Shown: piece after piece, positions 13,492 to 15,058 of the stretch
Numbering within the stretch: the stretch's first letter is position 1
How the letters are laid out: the number at the start of each line of letters is the position of its first letter
Assembly: GCA_023429275.1 (NCBI GenBank)
Contig: JAEYWB010000787.1
Coordinates: 1-15,058 of the forward strand
Origin: Planctomycetota bacterium
Lineage (GTDB): Bacteria > Planctomycetota > Planctomycetia > Planctomycetales > Planctomycetaceae
Length of the DNA: 15,058 nucleotides
Reading direction: 5' to 3'
Position numbers and translations under genes: made by a program
The notes under the pieces: model-generated
Database searches by the model: none
What the model saw: only the letters and a program-made list of their open reading frames with translations
What the model was told of the DNA's origin: nothing

Positions 13492-13980
13492 GTGGCATCT
13501 GATCAGGGACAAGGCGGCGGAAACTCGCCCGAGAAGATCGTTCAGATCCGTCGGTGCGCGTGCGTCGTGAAGGGGGGCCGCCGGTTCAGCTTCGCGGCCC
13601 TCGTCGTCGTCGGCGATGAGCGGGGCCGGGTCGGCTACGGCTACTCGAAGGGGGGTGAAGTCCCTCTTGCCGTCGATAAGGCCAAGAAGTATGCCGAACG
13701 CGGCATGAAGTCGTACCCGCTGCGGGGGACGACGATTCCGCACGTTGTCGAAGGCCGTTACGGCGCTTCCCGGGTCCTCCTGATGCCGGCGGCGTCGGGG
13801 ACGGGGATCATCGCCGGGGCGACCGTTCGCGCGGTTGTCGAGTCGGTCGGGATTCGCGACATCCTCACCAAGAAGCGTGGGTCGAGCAATCCGTCGAATG
13901 TCGTCAAGGCAACGATGGACGCTCTCTCGCAGCTCCGGACCCGCGAGCAGGTTGCCGGCCTGCGAGGCGTGGAAGTCTGA
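13492..13980 (+). CDS. rpsE: 30S ribosomal protein S5
   Basis: S5 (162 residues) shapes the decoding site and mRNA entry, and affects translational accuracy. VVKGGRRFSFAALVVVGD (25-42), RGRVGYGYSKGGEVPLAV (44-61), LLMPAASGTGIIAG (96-109) and GSSNPSNVVKAT (130-141) are diagnostic. The start is GTG at 13492: GGGAG (13481-13485) lies 6 nt upstream, and no ATG occurs before the conserved core. An Ala/Ser/Gly-rich, unconserved N-terminus of about 12 residues precedes the core. rpmD, which normally follows in many bacteria, is absent. Confidence 0.97.
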   Translation: MASDQGQGGGNSPEKIVQIRRCACVVKGGRRFSFAALVVVGDERGRVGYGYSKGGEVPLAVDKAKKYAERGMKSYPLRGTTIPHVVEGRYGASRVLLMPAASGTGIIAGATVRAVVESVGIRDILTKKRGSSNPSNVVKATMDALSQLRTREQVAGLRGVEV

Positions 13981-14079
13981 GTGGCGACCGCGGTCCGTCA
14001 GGGGCCGGCGGCCGAATGCAGTGAACAATTTGAAAGACGCCCGTTCGCAGTCGAGCGGATCAGAGCACCGATCACATGA
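13981..14079 (+). CDS. Possible 32-residue ORF in the rpmD position (speculative)
   Basis: An open frame starts with GTG at the base after the rpsE stop codon (TGAGTG) and ends in a TGA that overlaps the rplO start (ATGA). GGAAG (13971-13975) lies 5 nt before it. The predicted peptide, [12 protein letters not shown]... ending ...RIRAPIT, has no resemblance to L30 that I can see. rplO lacks a clear ribosome site, so translation of this frame could feed ribosomes into rplO. In GC-rich DNA a stop-free run of this size is not rare, so it may be chance. Confidence 0.2.
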   Translation: MATAVRQGPAAECSEQFERRPFAVERIRAPIT

Positions 14080-14528
14080 TCATTCACGACGTCCACCAGG
14101 GAATCGTTGGCCACAAGCCCCGCAAGCGGATCGGCCGCGGATGCGGTTCGGGCCACGGTAAGACCTCCGGTCGCGGTCACAAGGGCCAGGGAAGCCGTCG
14201 CGGCACCGCGGTCAAGATGAACTTCGAAGGGGGCCAGATGCCCCTTCTGCGCCTGGTCGCCAAGCGCGGGTTCAACAACCGTCAGTTCGCGCTGAAGGTT
14301 CTCGAAGTCAACCTGAAGTGGCTCGAGGCGAAGTTCGAGAACGGCGCCGTCGTCAACGAAGAGTCGCTCAAGGCGGCCGGGCTGGCGAAGGGGCGTTACG
14401 ACGTCATCAAGATCCTCGGGAACGGCGAGCTCAAGAAGAAGCTCACGGTTCACGCCCACCGCTTCTCGGCCCAGGCCGAGGAGAAGATCGCAGCTGCGGG
14501 TGGTAAGGTCGAGAAGATTCTGTCATAG
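14076..14528 (+). CDS. rplO: 50S ribosomal protein L15
   Basis: L15 (150 residues) is a late assembly protein that threads a glycine-rich tail into the large subunit. [20 protein letters not shown] (18-37), [19 protein letters not shown] (50-68) and the C-terminal [18 protein letters not shown] (108-125) with [20 protein letters not shown] are diagnostic. ATG 14076 begins MIIHDVHQ; no proper Shine-Dalgarno sequence is visible upstream. It follows rpsE by 95 nt with no L30 gene between, and a 261-nt gap separates it from secY. Confidence 0.96.
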   Translation: MIIHDVHQGIVGHKPRKRIGRGCGSGHGKTSGRGHKGQGSRRGTAVKMNFEGGQMPLLRLVAKRGFNNRQFALKVLEVNLKWLEAKFENGAVVNEESLKAAGLAKGRYDVIKILGNGELKKKLTVHAHRFSAQAEEKIAAAGGKVEKILS

Positions 14529-14655
14529 TTCGCGCGGCTGCGGGGATGCCGCGGCCGTCGGGTGATTGCGAACGGGTTTTCCGTCAGTGCGACGGCGGGT
14601 CCTCTCTACCAGGGAAGCGATTCCGCCGCAGGGCACGAGAAGGTCTGGCCGCTTC

Positions 14656-14680
14656 CGGTCACCGGCTTGGGTGGTGACCG
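14656..14680 (+). promoter_or_regulatory. Hairpins in the rplO-secY spacer
   Basis: CGGTCACC (14656-14663) pairs perfectly with GGTGACCG (14673-14680) over a 9-nt loop. A second stem nearer rplO is CGCGGC (14533-14538) with GCCGCG (14548-14553). Neither is followed by a T-run, and I see no convincing promoter in the spacer. They might set the level of secY relative to the ribosomal genes by processing or pausing. Confidence 0.35.
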
Positions 14681-14789
14681 CAGAGGGATTTCCCAGGCGG
14701 TCCTTCGAGGGATGGCCTGTCGCTGGTTGAGCCGGGCGGGCGGTCCTGATGGAACTCGGCGGTGGGATCCGCGGAAGGAACTCGGATAT

Positions 14790-15058
14790 ATGCTCGCGCG
14801 TCTCCTGACTGTCTTCCGGATTCCCGAACTCCGGCAGAAGATCATTCTCACGCTGATCCTGCTCGCGGTGTACCGGCTCGGGTACTCGCTGTTTCTCCCG
14901 ATCGTCGATCAGGCCCACTTCGCCGACATCATGAAGCGGAGCGGCGGCGGGACGTTCGGCCAGATCATGCAGACGCTCTCGCTGTTCTCGGCCTCGTCGC
15001 TCGGAAACGCGACGATCTTCGGCCTGGGGATCATGCCGTACATCTCGGCCTCGATCAT
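14790..15058 (+). CDS. secY: Preprotein translocase subunit SecY (5' part)
   Basis: SecY is the membrane channel of the Sec export system, working with SecE, SecG and SecA. Only the first 89 codons are in the window; the gene runs off the right edge. The start MLARLLTVFRIPELRQKI is followed by a first membrane segment (about 20-38, LILLAVYRLGYSLFLP), a lumenal/periplasmic stretch, and LGIMPYISASI, the strongly conserved entry to the second segment. GGAAGGA (14773-14779) lies 10 nt before ATG 14790. Its place after rplO matches the spc operon of most bacteria. Confidence 0.95.
   Translation, partial: MLARLLTVFRIPELRQKIILTLILLAVYRLGYSLFLPIVDQAHFADIMKRSGGGTFGQIMQTLSLFSASSLGNATIFGLGIMPYISASI

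Noticed and set aside
12430..14028. A 532-codon open frame on the minus strand across rplF, rplR and rpsE
   Set aside because: It lies fully antisense to three certain ribosomal genes and has low-complexity, Arg/Asp/Leu-rich content expected from GC-rich codon shadows.

Overview
The window is GC-rich bacterial chromosomal DNA. Most of it (about 4.35 to 15.06 kb) is the fused S10-spc ribosomal protein cluster, read left to right, ending inside secY at the right edge. The gene content, the wide spacers between ribosomal genes, the absence of fusA/tuf directly before rpsJ and of rpmD between rpsE and rplO, and the diverged but recognisable ribosomal proteins fit a member of the Planctomycetota best. 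That placement is an inference from protein style and layout, not a database result.

Region 1 (1-4047) is a short accessory stretch: a class I SAM-dependent methyltransferase (+), a convergent M24 peptidase-fold protein (-) whose metal ligands look substituted, and, divergent from it, a GH3-family acyl-adenylate/acid-amido synthetase-like protein (+). A hairpin separates the convergent pair and a weak promoter lies between the divergent pair.

Region 2 (4048-4456) is non-coding. It holds a possible terminator for the GH3 gene, an 8-bp inverted repeat, and a strong candidate promoter (TTGACA, 17-nt spacer, TAAGAT). A 7-bp dyad overlaps its -10 element, and a terminator-like 10-bp hairpin sits in the rpsJ leader.

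Region 3 (4457-14528) runs rpsJ, rplC, rplD, rplW, rplB, rpsS, rplV, rpsC, rplP, rpmC, rpsQ, rplN, rplX, rplE, rpsN, rpsH, rplF, rplR, rpsE, rplO. Together these encode large- and small-subunit proteins (S10, L3, L4, L23, L2, S19, L22, S3, L16, L29, S17, L14, L24, L5, S14, S8, L6, L18, S5, L15) that assemble with rRNA, probably from one long transcript. Unusual local architecture includes a 62-nt out-of-frame overlap of rpsC and rplP, five tandem heptamers just before the rpsC start, a stop codon held in a hairpin loop (rplD), and short perfect inverted repeats in most spacers. A 32-codon reading frame fills the place where rpmD would be.

Region 4 (14529-15058) is a 261-nt spacer with two hairpins, followed by the first 89 codons of secY, the core of the protein-export channel.

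I see no CRISPR array, transposon, prophage, tRNA or rRNA, and no new multi-gene system. The points worth a second look are regulatory and architectural, plus the M24 pseudoenzyme candidate.
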